Below are positions 49,924-61,600 of a stretch of DNA of 64,000 nucleotides, piece by piece. Within the stretch, counting starts at the first letter, position 1, and every line of letters begins with the position of its first letter. The notes beneath the pieces are model-generated. The model saw only the letters and a program-made list of their open reading frames with translations. It was not told the origin of the DNA and did not search any database. Origin of the DNA: Phorcus lineatus (lineage: Eukaryota; Mollusca; Gastropoda; Trochida; Trochidae); the NCBI GenBank assembly GCA_921293015.1, contig OV121085.1:23387911-23451910 (forward strand). Direction: 5' to 3'. The translations under genes were made by a program, and so were the position numbers.

Positions 49924-50380
49924 TATTGTCTCTCCCAGTAACAGCTTCTGTCTTTTATGTAACAACTAGTTCTTACAAACTTAAAACATATAAATTATTT
50001 GGAAAATGTTAATTTTTATGCAAAACATAATTTTAATAGTCAATCTATGAGTTCCTTACAAATTCAAATAAGCATAAAACATGAAGGAATGGTGTTTAGA
50101 ATCTGATTTGTATTGAATTGTCTTTGCAGTTACACTGATGTCTTTCCAATAACAACCCTTGTGCAAAAATAGTATGATTTAATTAAGGAAAGGAAATTGT
50201 CATCCTAAATTATTTACAGAAGTTATTGGGGTTTATTACAATTTGCTTATATTTTTAAAGGTGTTGAAATAGCAAATGTGAAGCAAATAAGTATCGATTA
50301 TTCTTTGTAGTAACAATAATAGTCTTTCCAATAACAGATAAAGCTGTTACAGAAAAGACTGTTATATAAAAGACAAATTA
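49924..50380. repeat. Motif array, right block of element 2
   Basis: TGTC-form motifs are paired at about 49928/49952, 50123/50142 and 50302/50322, then two GTTAC-form motifs lie at about 50344 and 50362. Orientation is opposite to most of the left block. Clusters are about 180-195 bp apart. Confidence 0.82.
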
Positions 50381-51104
50381 CAAGTTTAATCCGTAGCAAT
50401 TAAAATTACCAGTCCCTTTCCAAATCCAGACAACATAATTGTTTTACAATTATGGTTCCACATGCAAAGCGATAAACATATCTTTGGAAGGTTGAGTATT
50501 TTTTTGTTAAATGGCGTTATTTTAAAGACATGGATGAAATATACTCATTTTTTAAAACTTTTTCATCATCATTTTCTTAAAGGGTTTTGTCTTTGACTCA
50601 ATGAGTTATCTTCATAACTTTCATCCAGAAGTTGATAATGAGCATTACAGATAGTTTTGGTTTCATATGATATGGGATCATTTATTTTTTCTCAATTTTA
50701 TGGTTCTGTTTCGGGAAAGACATTTTTCTTGTATACAAGATTAAAAGTTTAATTTTCATATCAAAATATTGCTTGAAAGATGTGAAATTCAACCAGGAAT
50801 GGGGAAAAGCTCCATATTTTATGATCACTGCAGAAAAAGATAGTTATGAAAATAAGGCAACAAAAGACGCTTGATCACAGGTTTTAGTACCTGGATACAA
50901 GGAAAAACGCCTACCCCCTTGTTGAAAAAATGAAATAAATAAAAATATGTGGTCATTTTTCTAGAATCAAAACAAACTATAAGTTCAAATATATGTTGGC
51001 ATTCAAGAAGATATCAAAATGTTTTCCAAAAAAAGAATTTTCTAGGTGTTATTAAAGACTTTACTTCAGGTACGGGAAAAAGCTGCAACTTTTGAGAATG
51101 ACTC

Positions 51105-51480
51105 ATAAATGTTTTTGGAATGCCTCATTTGGTTATTGAGATATAAAGTGCTAGAATTGCTCTATTTGCGGCACTTACTGTATCAATATTTTTTGGTGTC
51201 AGTTACAACATTTTATATGGAATTGAAAACAACACTTTCTTCTTTATTATGATATGACAGTTATGAAAATCCGCCAAGCAAACCTTGGTAGCTTAGCTAC
51301 AGCCGGATCCAAAGTTAAAGCGTTGTACTGACACTACAGCTATGCGATAAACTTTCGGGATCGACCACTGACAACCGCAGCAATAATGAGTTAGCGTGAC
51401 AAAACCTAAATGTGCTGCTTGCATCTTGCCAGGAAATCATGTGGGCAAAGCTACAATTCATCCTGAACCAACCCGGGGCC
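51105..51480. repeat. Long intronic repeat, copy B, right part
   Basis: Resumes with ATAAATGTTTTTGG and carries ATTTGCGGCACTTACTGTAT, TTGGTAGCTTAGCTACAGCC and TTGCATCTTGCCAGG, matching copy C near 55330, 55867 and 56000. It ends shortly before exon 4. Confidence 0.7.
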
Positions 51481-51632
51481 TGCATCCTTTAATTATTGGA
51501 TAATTAACAAGTCTTAAGTCATTCACTAACTTAAACAAATAAGCTGCAACTCTTTACTTATGCGTAACTGACGTTGCCTAGTTTTTTGTTGACATAACCG
51601 TTCATGTTTAAGGCATGTTGTATGTGTTGCAG

Positions 51633-51824
51633 ACTGGCAGCCTTGAGGGGCAGCACTTCCATAAGAGCGGCAAACTATTGTCTCTTAGTGAGCAGCAGCT
51701 GGTCGACTGCTCTGGCAAGTTCGGCAATGAGGGATGCAACGGAGGACTGATGGACCAGGCTTTTCTTTATATCAAGCAGATTGGGGGCATTGAGCTGGAG
51801 TCCGAATACCCATATGATGCAGAG
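51633..51824 (+). CDS. Cathepsin L-like gene, exon 4
   Basis: Acceptor TGTGTTGCAG ends at 51632; donor GTATGC follows 51824; 64 codons, phase 0 at both ends (residues ~176-239). It encodes [22 protein letters not shown], then [11 protein letters not shown] and EYPYDAE. This is the standard stretch after the active-site helix, including the GCNGG substrate-binding loop and conserved disulphide cysteines. It follows a 12.9-kb intron loaded with repeats. Confidence 0.96.
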
Positions 51825-51910
51825 GTATGCTAATCATCTGTTATCAGTGATTATATTGCTGAACTGACCATTCTCCTTCAGTTATACTGACTTCAGTATT
51901 TGAACAGAGC

Positions 51911-52005
51911 GACTGTTGGACAAAACAACTTAACACTAAGGTTAACCTTAGTGCCATAGGCTACCTTAGTGACTTAAGGTCACCTTAGTGTTTTGTGCAA
52001 CGGGA
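51911..52005. repeat. Miniature hairpin element in intron 4
   Basis: The ends GTTGGACAAAACAACTTAAC and ACCTTAGTGTTTTGTGCAAC are inverted relatives. Inside is a perfect 20-bp palindrome (51934-51953, CACTAAGGTT then its inverse) plus a second CCTTAGTGAC...GTCACCTTAGTG unit. Probably a ~95-bp MITE. Confidence 0.65.
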
Positions 52006-52317
52006 CGCAGTTCATAAAGTCTTGCACAATTCCTTTATATTTAGCTCATAAGGCCTTCAAAGCTAGATAGTTATAAGGTGACATGGTACAAACAGATAAA
52101 TATTTCAGAATACTTTTCAAAATAAAAAGTTTTTGGGTTTGTTTTACCCCCACAACATGAAAGTTTTGGGTTTGGCGAAAGATTTAAAGAGGTGTCAGCA
52201 TTTTAAAAAATCAATAATGTTTTTCTGAATGATATATAGTGGACAAAAAATATTAGGGATATGTGAAAATTCAAAAACTATTGATAATGAAGTGATATTA
52301 ATCAGAAAGCTTTCAAG

Positions 52318-52402
52318 CTCGGTTTGAAATTAGATTAAGGGGTGAAAAATGCACGACATACAACCCAAAAATAAAAAAAACAGAATGGATTTATCTCCTA
52401 CT
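52318..52402. repeat. Half copy of the 43516 foldback element
   Basis: Matches the spacer and right arm of the perfect foldback (GGGGTGAAAAATGCACGACA and GGATTTATCTCC). The left arm is absent. Confidence 0.75.
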
Positions 52403-52439
52403 TATACCCCCTTGGAATTCTTTTGACATGCTCCAATCA

Positions 52440-53145
52440 AAGGTCAAAGTTCAAAGTCACAATCTCTGAAATCACTATTGAATTACAATCAAAATTGTGT
52501 GAAATCACCACACGAGTCATGATGCTACAACTTTTAAATGCAATTTCTTGTTAGGTATACCACACATTTCATTCAGAGACTTGAAAATATCAATCTCAAT
52601 GCAACCCATGACATACTTCTAGTCACTCTAGATGTTACAAGTCTCTACACCAATATTTCGATTGGCGAAGGCTTAAGGGCAATAAAAAGCAATTAAAAAG
52701 TTCAAACCTGACTGGAATTTTAGTTCCACAGGCCTCCTCAATCTCCTCATATTGGTTCTACATAAAAACAATTTTGTTTTCAACGGCCAACATACTACAA
52801 GTTGGAGGTACGGCCATGGGAACAAAACTTGCTCCCTCTTATTCTAATATCTTCTGAGAACTTCATCAAACACCTAAATGGAGCTCACTCAGCCATCAAA
52901 TTCACGGCAGAATTCTTGTGTGATAAGGTCACATTCTTAGACAAGTTAGCCTTATATAATAAAGAAATTCACAAACTGGAGTTTGGTCTTTATTGTAAAC
53001 CCACACACACACACTCGTACCTGTTGTACACCTCCTGTCACCCTAAACACATTAAAACTAAGGGTCCTTTCAGCCAATTCCTAACAGTGTTAGTATCTAC
53101 ACCGAAACGTCGCAGTCCATGCAATAAAGAAGTTGACTATCCATA
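52440..53145 (+). mobile_element. Penelope-like retroelement remnant
   Basis: Plus-strand pieces resemble a Penelope-type reverse transcriptase: LLVTLDVTSLYTNISIGEG (about 52615-52670), GGTAMGTKLAPSYSNIF (about 52803-52855), and a later block with FLDKLALYNKEIH, LYCKPTHTHSYLLYTSCHPK (about 52940-53055). The element is old and broken, with several interruptions, and only the reverse transcriptase part is recognisable. It lies in intron 4 in the same orientation as the cathepsin gene. Confidence 0.82.
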
Positions 53146-53234
53146 AGAACTCGTTCTTCTTCACATATATTCATTGTTATGCATTTTCATTAATAATCAA
53201 TTTATGATTATTTATTATTGTCACTGATAACATG

Positions 53235-53973
53235 TACGGTATGTGTTTACAAGTCATCCTTTGCAATCACTTTGTTGAACATTGTAGCAAACAATGTTTG
53301 GAAAATGTACAGTGCATGGAAAGTACCTTTAATTTTCACAATATATGAATAGTAGCTGAACTTTTATATACTGAAAGATATTTTTTTCCATCTTTAAAAT
53401 AATGTAACTTGTAGAAACATTAGAACGTAATATTAAGTAGTCTTAATTAGTCTGTAAACAGAAGCAGTTTGCGGTAAGTAAAATCTTAATTTATATAGAT
53501 TTTTGACAAGAACATAAACGAATATAAATAAACTGTTACATATTGTCATCTCAAACAATAAATATAAATACATAATAAAGAATAGGAAAAGAATTTATAA
53601 ACAATCTTTTGGAAAAGTTCTAGATGTTTCAAGTGTAAATGCAAAACAGTCATTGAGACAAAAACGCCATTAATATAAACGGGAATCTTTTGCTGAAGTT
53701 TTACAATTCTTTTTTTTTGCATTCATTTTGCAAATTAATTATATAAACAGTAATATTCAATCATTAATACAGCTACAATTTTCGGAAAACATCTATAGAA
53801 CGTATTCACTATAACAATTACCAATCAAGCAAAAGTAATTACCTTGGTAAAAGTATATTTGAGTCAAAAATAAAAAAGATATTGAAAATATGTCTGTGAT
53901 CTGCTCGGTTTATGAAGAAAATCAAAATCATATTAGTATACTTTCCTGGAGATAACAAGTAAAAGTTGCAAAT
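53235..53973 (-). repeat. Dispersed repeat b', inverted copy of 23149-23885
   Basis: Reverse complement of repeat b over ~735 bp with small indels; landmarks are given with the 23149 entry. Non-coding. Confidence 0.78.
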
Positions 53974-54279
53974 TATTTTCTGTCAACTTCTATCAATGAA
54001 TTAATTATGAATGTAAGTACTGCATGCTTCCCGAACCGGACTTGGTTGAGGGCTTGCACTCAGTATTCTTATATCGCACAATAAATAGATCTTTTGCAAG
54101 AAAGTTTTGAGGTTAAATATTTGTTTTGAAATGATTTTTTTGCGGGCCTTAAATCTACCTAACAATGACACTATCTGGAACATTCATCTTTATGCCCAGG
54201 ACAACCAAACACAGTATATAAGAACACATGTAGAAAACATTTGTAAGTTTGAAAAGGTGTGTTTTTAACTCATATGTTG

Positions 54280-56045
54280 CTGAATATTATTTTGATCAGT
54301 TTTGCCCCCGTGGCTGAATTTTCCAGTGCTCGCCTCGCTACCGTAAAAGCGTATCTAGCACCCATAGGCTGAATATTCCAGCGCTGCGAGATGCGATCAT
54401 TTTCACAACATAAGGTGTGTTTACATGGCGAAATACGACTATCTTTGTTGTATACAAAACTAGTCTGCCAATCCCGTGTCACAAATGGATGATACTTACC
54501 TGGCACTTTGAATGAAATTTTTATCACCTCTAGAACGGTTTCCATAACAGAATTAAACTTATTTTTAATTCGGGCGCCATAAATTCTGAGAGCACATGCA
54601 CAAAATCAATACAAAACTGAAGACAAATAGTTCCTCTTGACATCGATATAAAAATTGTTACAAAAATATGTCTAGAACGAATTTTACAAATATTTAAAAA
54701 TTGTCTATATTTCAAACTCTATAAAATCGTTAAATCACTGAGTGCAAATTAGACAAATTATATATGGAAATGAAACTAATTTATCGCTCTAATATATTTC
54801 TCTATATTATAATATATATAGATTTCATTACGATATGCCATCCTAATGGAAAGATATGAATTACGAAAGCAGGGTAGTGATAAACCCCGATAATGTTATC
54901 ACCCCCACAATAATATTACTAAGCTAGTAGCCCCGTGCAAACGCACGCGCTCAGCCCGTGCAGGCGGGGTATCCCCGCTGAAAAATACACTCACACATAA
55001 TAGATATTGTCTTCATTTCTAACTTCATAAATCAAGTTATTCGCTTTGTATGCATGCAAATTATATATGGAATTGAAGGCAATTTATTCTTCTTTACAAA
55101 GAAATAAATCATAATCTTTTGCAGTGGGTATAACTAGTGACTGCGACATTTGTCGCAACATTTCCACACATTTTAATTTGAAGCAATTTATATCAAATCA
55201 AAGACATTTATTCCTTCTTTATCACGAGGTAATCAATTTCAATATACGCCTAGCTGTTGAGAAGATATGAGCGAGAGAAAGGCACATGTCAAAATCCCCA
55301 TTCAGTTCACATGATTTGAATTGAGAAATTAGCTTTTTGTGTGGCACTTGCTGTGTCTTTCTGTAATTTAGCGCATGTACAAATTTAAATGGAATGAAAG
55401 ACAATCTTTCTCTCTATCTTGTGATATAAAAATTGTCAAAATACGTTGAGCACATCATGAGAAAATTGGTGTGACAAAATGGTGTAAAACTAAAAATATG
55501 TAAAGATCACCTTTTTTGCATCATGCTGTATCTTCAATTCAGGTAGCGTAGTTATGTATTTATGAAGACAATTTTCTGCTCTTTCAAATGACCCAACCGA
55601 TATTGAAATCCGCCCAAGGGTTCAGAGCATAGGGCGTGCGATAGGAGGTTGTATATTTGGTGTGAGTGCATGCTTGTAAGCAAACGATAGCACACGCTCC
55701 TCGGTAAGCTTGTGAGAGAGGGCAAAAGGCTATTAGCACGTGCAGCGAGGAGTGGGGGAAAAGTGAGTGATTTTAACCCTTATTTTCAGTTCGATAGACA
55801 TTATCAATGTTTGCTGAACTTTCTGAACATGTAAGGAATTATTTAGAACACCAACGAAACAAAATTCGGTAGCTTAGCGACAGCCGGATGGAAAGTACTA
55901 GAGTTGAACTGACACTACTGCTGTACAACAATTGCCCATCTTTCGCTAATGGGTACCGCAGCATTAATGAGCTAGCGTGAGAAAAACTAAGTGTGCTAGT
56001 CGCATCTTGCCAGGACATATTGCGGTCAAAGCTTAATTCGTCCCG
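54280..56045. repeat. Long intronic repeat, copy C (intron 4)
   Basis: The most complete partner of copy A, with the same order of blocks and the same ~170-190-bp internal units. Its right part (AGCTTAGCGACAGCCGGAT, GCATCTTGCCAGGA) matches copy B's right part. Open stretches on the minus strand here are not genes. Confidence 0.75.
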
Positions 56046-56049
56046 GACC

Positions 56050-56680
56050 TTTCCATGCTCAGCATCGTAAGAGTTAAAATTGATTGTGTATACGGATACC
56101 ATGTTCACACATAAGTTAACTAAGATGTCATTAATGTGTTTTGACACTTCAAACATTTCATAACAATGTCCTTAGAATTTCATGAAAGACTTTGAAATGG
56201 AATAAACTGTGTTGTTTCAAATCATTATCATGAATTATCGTTCAAGGGGAAACAAAGAGTAACCTCCCCTTATGATGATTTTCAGTAAAGTAATTTAACT
56301 TGAACTTCGAATAGCTCGGAATGTAGGACCGTGAAACATCTTTTTCTTTCAAATAAATTCTTTGCAATATGTGTTATTCTATTTAAAACATATTTGAATA
56401 CATTTTCATTTATTTTTGTTAATGAACACGTCTTTTAAAGTTATTTTTGTAGAGATCATTATTGAAACAGTATCTTTAATATTTGTAGATAAATTACAAA
56501 AGACAGCAAAAGAAATAAGAGATAAATTTATTATTACATTAACATTCCATTTATTGGAAAAAAGTAAACTCAATTCTGATTGCTTTCATCTTTTTGTTTT
56601 CAAATTAGCAAAATTGATCATTTCCCCATTTAAAAAAAAAAAAAAAATTTAAAATCATCATATCTCTGCAACACTACACT
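56050..56680 (-). repeat. Dispersed repeat a', inverted copy of 19190-19810
   Basis: Reverse complement of repeat a; landmarks are given with that entry. The plus-strand open stretch 56416-56652 falls in the repeat and ends in a 16-A run, so it is not taken as a gene. Confidence 0.72.
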
Positions 56681-56869
56681 AAATTTCAGCACAGTACCCC
56701 CAATGGTTTCGCTATTTCAAGCACCTGCAGGTTTTATCAATAATACTTGCATCTGTGATATAATTGAGATACCCTTAAAAAGCATTGTTAAACCCCAACT
56801 CATTCAGTGCCATCAATGATTGCATGCGTTGATGAAAATTTTGACTTGATATCTGTAGGGGAAAAAAAT

Positions 56870-57700
56870 CTCAATTTTGAATATATTTTTTTTAAATTTG
56901 CGTTTGACAGTAAATGAGGATTCTGTTAAAAACCTGATCATGACCTGTCTGGCTCCTGACTTTAATCAAATAGTAGTAGTGAGATATATTGTTACATGGA
57001 GGCTTGCCATGATTAACAATTTTGAAAATATTTTTGTAAACTTTTCCATTTTTTTTATAGAAAATGAAGACAGTTAGAAAACATTTCAAATCCTGTCTGG
57101 CTCCTGAATTCTAAACTAATCATCTAATTTTGATCAAATTCGGTAGGGGGATATATAATTACATGAAAGTGTGTCCTGATAACCAATTTTAAACTTTTTT
57201 GGTGTTTTTTTTTGGGTAAGAAGAGGTGACTTGTTAGGAAACACTTTTGAGTCCTCTCTTGCTTAAAACTTCTAAAATAATTATCTGATTTTCATTAAGA
57301 TTGATAAATAGATGAAACTTAGTCATGAGTAACAATTTTTACAATATTATTTATATTTTGCAATATATGTTAAAATGTGGTGCCACTGTTTCGAAGTTTT
57401 TACTAGTCCTGTATGGTTCATAAGTTCTTGACAAATCATCTGATTTTGATCAAAGTTAGTATGAATTGGTGAAATCTTGAAGATGTGTCATTGTAACCAA
57501 TTTTTAGATATTTTTAAAAGAGGTTTTTGGAAAAAAAAGCCATGTATTTGGAAGAAAATTTTAGTGAGTCATGTATGGATCATGAATAATTTTTTTTTTT
57601 TGCCTCTTTAAAGATCAAATTCATCACAGAGATCCAGAAATACATGAAGGTTGATTTGAAAAAAATTCATGGTATTAATTTTTGGATCCCGAAATAATAC
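56870..57700. repeat. Diverged tandem repeat (~160-190-bp units) in intron 4
   Basis: Four to five units share CCTGTCTGGCTCCTGA-like, CATCTGATTTTGATCAAA-like and AACCAATTTTAAA-like phrases (near 56940, 57090, 57255, 57400, 57560). Old and non-coding. Confidence 0.6.
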
Positions 57701-57972
57701 CAAAAAAATTACTGAAATGATCCAGTTTTCTCCGCCTATGCTATTTGTTTACCTTGAACAGTCAACAAATACAGATGTAAATGAAAATGTTTAATACATA
57801 GTAATTAAATTTTATTTGGGCTTTGGAGGTTCTCAGGTATAAGTGGCCGATGCCCAAATTGATCCTGTGCGCCAGGAGTAAGGAGATACAGTGAGGTACA
57901 GTGGGTTGCGCGCCCGACTGCATGCCCATGCGCTGGGCTGGATAGTGATAATGGTAAGGGTTGCGCACCCAC

Positions 57973-58039
57973 ATCTGGAAGCTCAATTGATGTTGAGGGA
58001 GCAGAGGGTGTTCGTACCCTTGCTATTGAGCTTCCAGAT
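57973..58039. repeat. 15-bp perfect stem-loop
   Basis: ATCTGGAAGCTCAAT (57973-57987) and its exact inverse (58025-58039) enclose a 37-bp loop. It lies in a GC-richer segment (57890-58290) that is probably part of a small repeat. Confidence 0.7.
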
Positions 58040-58290
58040 TATATAAATATATAAATAATGAAGGGGGGAAATAATCCGCTGTGGCGGACTACCCTACCCA
58101 TATACCTGAGAGCCTCCTGAGTGTTGCCACTCAATGTTGATGTACATGCAAATTGACAATGCTGAAATGAGATGTATGGTAATAATGAAAGATACTATGT
58201 TACAGGTAAGAAAGGTGGAGTTGAGGTTGGTGGTGGGCGAGCAGAGACACGATAGCTTGCTGCCAAAATGGTGAAAACAACAGAGTGAAG

Positions 58291-58400
58291 TCTCGCGAGA
58301 CAAGAGTTAAAAACAAAGGAAATTTAAACTCTCGCGAGACTTGAAATTATAAACAAAGGAAATTAATCACACGAGATTGCATATTTAAATTCTCGCGAGA
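58291..58400. promoter_or_regulatory. Three exact TCTCGCGAGA palindromes
   Basis: TCTCGCGAGA occurs at 58291-58300, 58330-58339 and 58391-58400, each followed by CAAGAG or CTTGAAAT and AACAAAGGA-like sequence. A variant CACGAGATT lies between copies. In vertebrates this decamer is bound by BANP at CpG-island promoters. Here it sits in an intronic tandem repeat, so function is speculative. Confidence 0.55.
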
Positions 58401-59550
58401 CTTGAAATAAAACAAAGGAATTCTGTCACACGAGATTACGTAAAATTAAATAGATTATACTAATTTTGGATTTAAATATGCATAGAGTGATATGTGAGAA
58501 AATAAATTACTGTTAAATAATAGATGAATAAAAATAAAGACTTTTCCTTTGAATTAAGCAAAACAAAAAACCGGAAGTGTATCCGCACAAGAAAAACAAA
58601 AAGGAAAGTGTATAAAGAAATAGCACCGGACATAATGAAATCGTAAGAAAGAGAGCATATTAAAATGAAAGCTTTAAAATGGACATATGAGAAGTTCGAA
58701 AATATCAAAGTGATAAAGTTGGAATGAAAAAAAAGATATGCATGGATTGTTTGAAAAGGTAGAAAATGTCGTTATGAAATGAATTGATAAAATATGCTGA
58801 TTTTAATAAATACAAATAGAAATGACTGTCAAGCCAAACTGCACTCAAAGTATTGAGTTATAATCTATTTGGAATTAAATGTGTATTATGATCACAATCA
58901 TGAACATACTTCCTTTATATTATCATATGTGTTTGTCAGAAGTATATTGATTTTTTAATTTTTTTTTGGATTAAACAGTTTCCTTCTTTTATTCTTTATA
59001 ACACTGTACAAATAACAAATAATTCAGCAAAATCATGTAAAGGAATGGTTGATTTTAATACAGTCATAGAAAAAAAGTGATAAATTAAATAATACCTTAA
59101 AACATTGTGCCTTTTGCGGGGGATATAGCTCGACCATGTCAACTGCTTGCTTTACCAAGTGTGAGCTTTCAATTATATAGTTGTAAAATCTAAATCAACT
59201 AAAACTTTACCTTCAGTAACGTTTCAGCTTGGTTATGTTATAATCATGTAATTGTATAAACAGAAATGTCCCCTTGAATTTCGTTTCCACAAAAGATACC
59301 CCAACAGCATTGTCATTTTAAGACATCTTGTCTAATGCACTACTAACACTTGACAATTTAAATGAAATATTTCACCTTAAGAACTTATGGTTGTAGACAT
59401 GTCTTAGTCTTGAACAAAAAAAAGGCTGATGAGCTACAGATCCCATGATTCCATTTTTGTCCAAAAATCTTTATTTTAAGCTGTTTTGTCCTATTATGTT
59501 GTATTAAATGAGTGTTTTAAACTGTTATGTACTTATAATAGTATGGTTCC
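58401..59550. other. Intron 4 end, no gene seen
   Basis: AT-rich DNA leading to the exon 5 acceptor. A short AGCTCATCAG-family fragment (GGCTGATGAGCTACAGATCC) lies at 59426. Confidence 0.45.
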
Positions 59551-59556
59551 TTGCAG

Positions 59557-59722
59557 CAAGAGCGGTGCCACTTTAACAAAACAGAAGTAGTTGCAACTGT
59601 GAGCGGTTGTGTGGATGTAGCCAGTGAGAGCGAGACTCAGTTGAAACAGGCAGTGGGCAGTGTTGGGCCAGTCTCTGTTGCCATTGACGCCAGCCACCAG
59701 TCCTTCCAGCTTTACAAGTCAG
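59557..59722 (+). CDS. Cathepsin L-like gene, exon 5 (last exon in window)
   Basis: Acceptor GGTTCCTTGCAG ends at 59556; donor GTTGGT follows 59722; it leaves in phase 1. It encodes QERCHFNKTEVVATVSGCVD, then LKQAVGSVGPVSVAIDASHQ and SFQLYKSG. In cathepsin L the next residues are GVY...HGVLAVGYG...NSWG, carrying the catalytic His and Asn. None of this was found between 59723 and 64000, so the gene continues past the window. NKT is a possible N-glycosylation sequon. Confidence 0.95.
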
Positions 59723-60389
59723 GTTGGTCTTGCTGCTTCTTCTGGCTATTTAGCTTATCAGACCTGAAAGGCTGTTGTCTGGTGTCTGGCATGCATATTG
59801 GGTGTTGTCCGTAGACATTTCACATTTTCGATTTCTCCTCCATACTTAGTGGAAGATATACATAGACCAGTGAGCAGAGAAAAACATTTTATCTCTCCAG
59901 TGTCACATGTCAACACCCGCACTGGTGCCACAAACCATAAACCACTTGTTAACTTGTCAGAATTGGTTACCAGATGGCTCTTTTTCTGATAGTGGACAGC
60001 AGAATCTCAACATTTAGTTGAGCAGATTTGACAGACTTAATACCAGTCCACTTTATGATATTTTGTTGATACATTATTTCATTGATAGTGTTTCAGGGAT
60101 GCGAAATTTTTCATGATGAGCTGATTTCTGCTTTTTTGGGAATTAGTCAAGCTTTTATTCTACATACTTTCATAGTTCTGAAAATATTTGAAAATGGACA
60201 AACTTATGATAAAAAAGATCATATAGGATTTTCAGCCTAGGGTTTTTAACTGTTCAACTGTTCTTTTAGCTTTGGTAACCCTAATTTGCCCTAAAATCAT
60301 TTTTGAAAAACAAGCCCTATATTTGTGCATATTGCCTGGAAGGACAATTGAAGTCAAGATTACTACCTCATTTCTTTGTCCCCTGATTT

Positions 60390-61600
60390 TTAGCTCATCA
60401 GGTCTGAAAGACCCGATGGGCTTATGGCATGGCAAGGCGTCCGGCGTCCGTCCATCCGTCCGTCCATCCGTCCGTAAACTTTTCACTTTTTCGACTTCTT
60501 CTCCAGAACCAATGACTCTAGAGAGCTGAAATTTTATGTGCATACTCCTTGGCAAATGGGGATTCTAAATTGTATGTTAAATGGGGTCACAAGGGTCAAA
60601 ACCTTAAAAATCTATTTTAATCTTCTTCTCTAGTTCCAAAAGGTCCAGAGAGCTGAAAAGTTGTGTGTAGACTCCTTGGGCACTGGAGATTCTAAATTGT
60701 AGATTTTGTGACCCCATGACCCCAAATGAGGTCAGAGGGGTCAAAACATGAAAAACCTATTTTCATCTTCTTCTCCAGTTCCAAAAGGTCCAGGGAGCTG
60801 AATAGTTGTGTGTAGACTCCTTGGGCACTGGAGATTCTAAATTGTAGGTTTGGTGACCCCATGACCCCAAATGGGATCACAGGGGTCAAAACCTGAAAAA
60901 CCTAATTTCATCTTCTTCTCCAGTTCCAAAAGGTCTAGAGAGCTGAAAAGGTGTGTGTAGACTCCTTGGCCAACGGGGATTCTAAATTGTAGGTTTGGTG
61001 ACCCCATGACCCCAAATATGGTCACAGGGGTCAAAACCTAAAAAACCTAATTTCATCTTTTTCCCTAGTTCCAAAAGGTCTAGAGAGCTGAAAAGGTGTG
61101 TGTAGACTCCTTGGCCAACGGGGATTCTAAATTGTAGGTTTGGTGACCCCATGACGCCAAATGGGGTCACAGGGGTCAAAACCTAAAAAACCTAATTTCA
61201 TCTTTTTTCCTAGTTCCAAAAGGTCTAGAGAGCTGAAAAATTGTGTGAAGACTCCTTGGGCACTGGAGATTCTAAATTGTAGGTTTGGTGACCCCATGAC
61301 CCCAAATGGGATCACAGGGGTCAAAACCTGAAAATCCTACTTTCATCTTCTTCACCAGTTCCAAAAGGGCTTGATAGCTTAATAGTTGTGTGTAGACTCC
61401 TTGGACAATGGGGATTCTGAATTGTAGGTTCGGTGACCCCTTGACCCCAAATGGGCAATGGGCCTTTTTTATTTGATTGTGAATAACTCGGACTTTGGGA
61501 CAGGCTATCTTTCCTACACTGCCCATGACCCCATGGTCTAAACCACAACACCTATTTCTATCAAAAGTCTGATGAGCTACAGAGCCCATGGCTCTATTTT
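60390..61600 (+). repeat. AGCTCATCAG-bounded element with 145-bp tandem repeats
   Basis: The left end TTTAGCTCATCAGGTCTGAA and right end AGTCTGATGAGCTACAGAGC are inverted relatives. After a CCGTCCATCCGTCCGT microsatellite near 60450 come about six 145-bp units (GACCCCATGACCCCAAATGG, GTTCCAAAAGGTCTAGAGAG, GTAGACTCCTTGG). Five overlapping minus-strand open stretches start exactly 145 bp apart, a pure by-product of the array. Confidence 0.85.

Larger units (their letters stand above)
48240..51104. mobile_element. GAGTCA-terminus DNA element 2 (2.87 kb) with ATAA duplication and motif arrays
   Basis: The first 28 bp (48240-48267, starting GAGTCATTCTCAAAAGTTGC) and the last 28 bp (51077-51104) are perfect inverted repeats. 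ATAA flanks both sides (48236-48239 and 51105-51108). Comparison with copy A of the interrupted repeat supports the empty site. Inside are about 16 motifs of the form TGTCTTTCCAGTAACA, generalised as TGTC-N6-G/ATWAC, in pairs or triplets 20-21 bp apart. There is no ORF above background. The termini, duplication length and motif layout match element 1. Confidence 0.88.

Noticed and set aside
52802-53146. 114-codon open stretch as a host exon
   Set aside because: Its motifs (LYCKPTHTHSYLLYTSCHPK) are those of Penelope-like reverse transcriptases.
56416-56652. 78-codon open stretch
   Set aside because: It lies in a dispersed repeat present inverted at 19190-19810 and ends in a poly-A run encoding lysines.
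60692-61589. Family of five 65-105-codon minus-strand genes
   Set aside because: They are exact by-products of a 145-bp tandem repeat.
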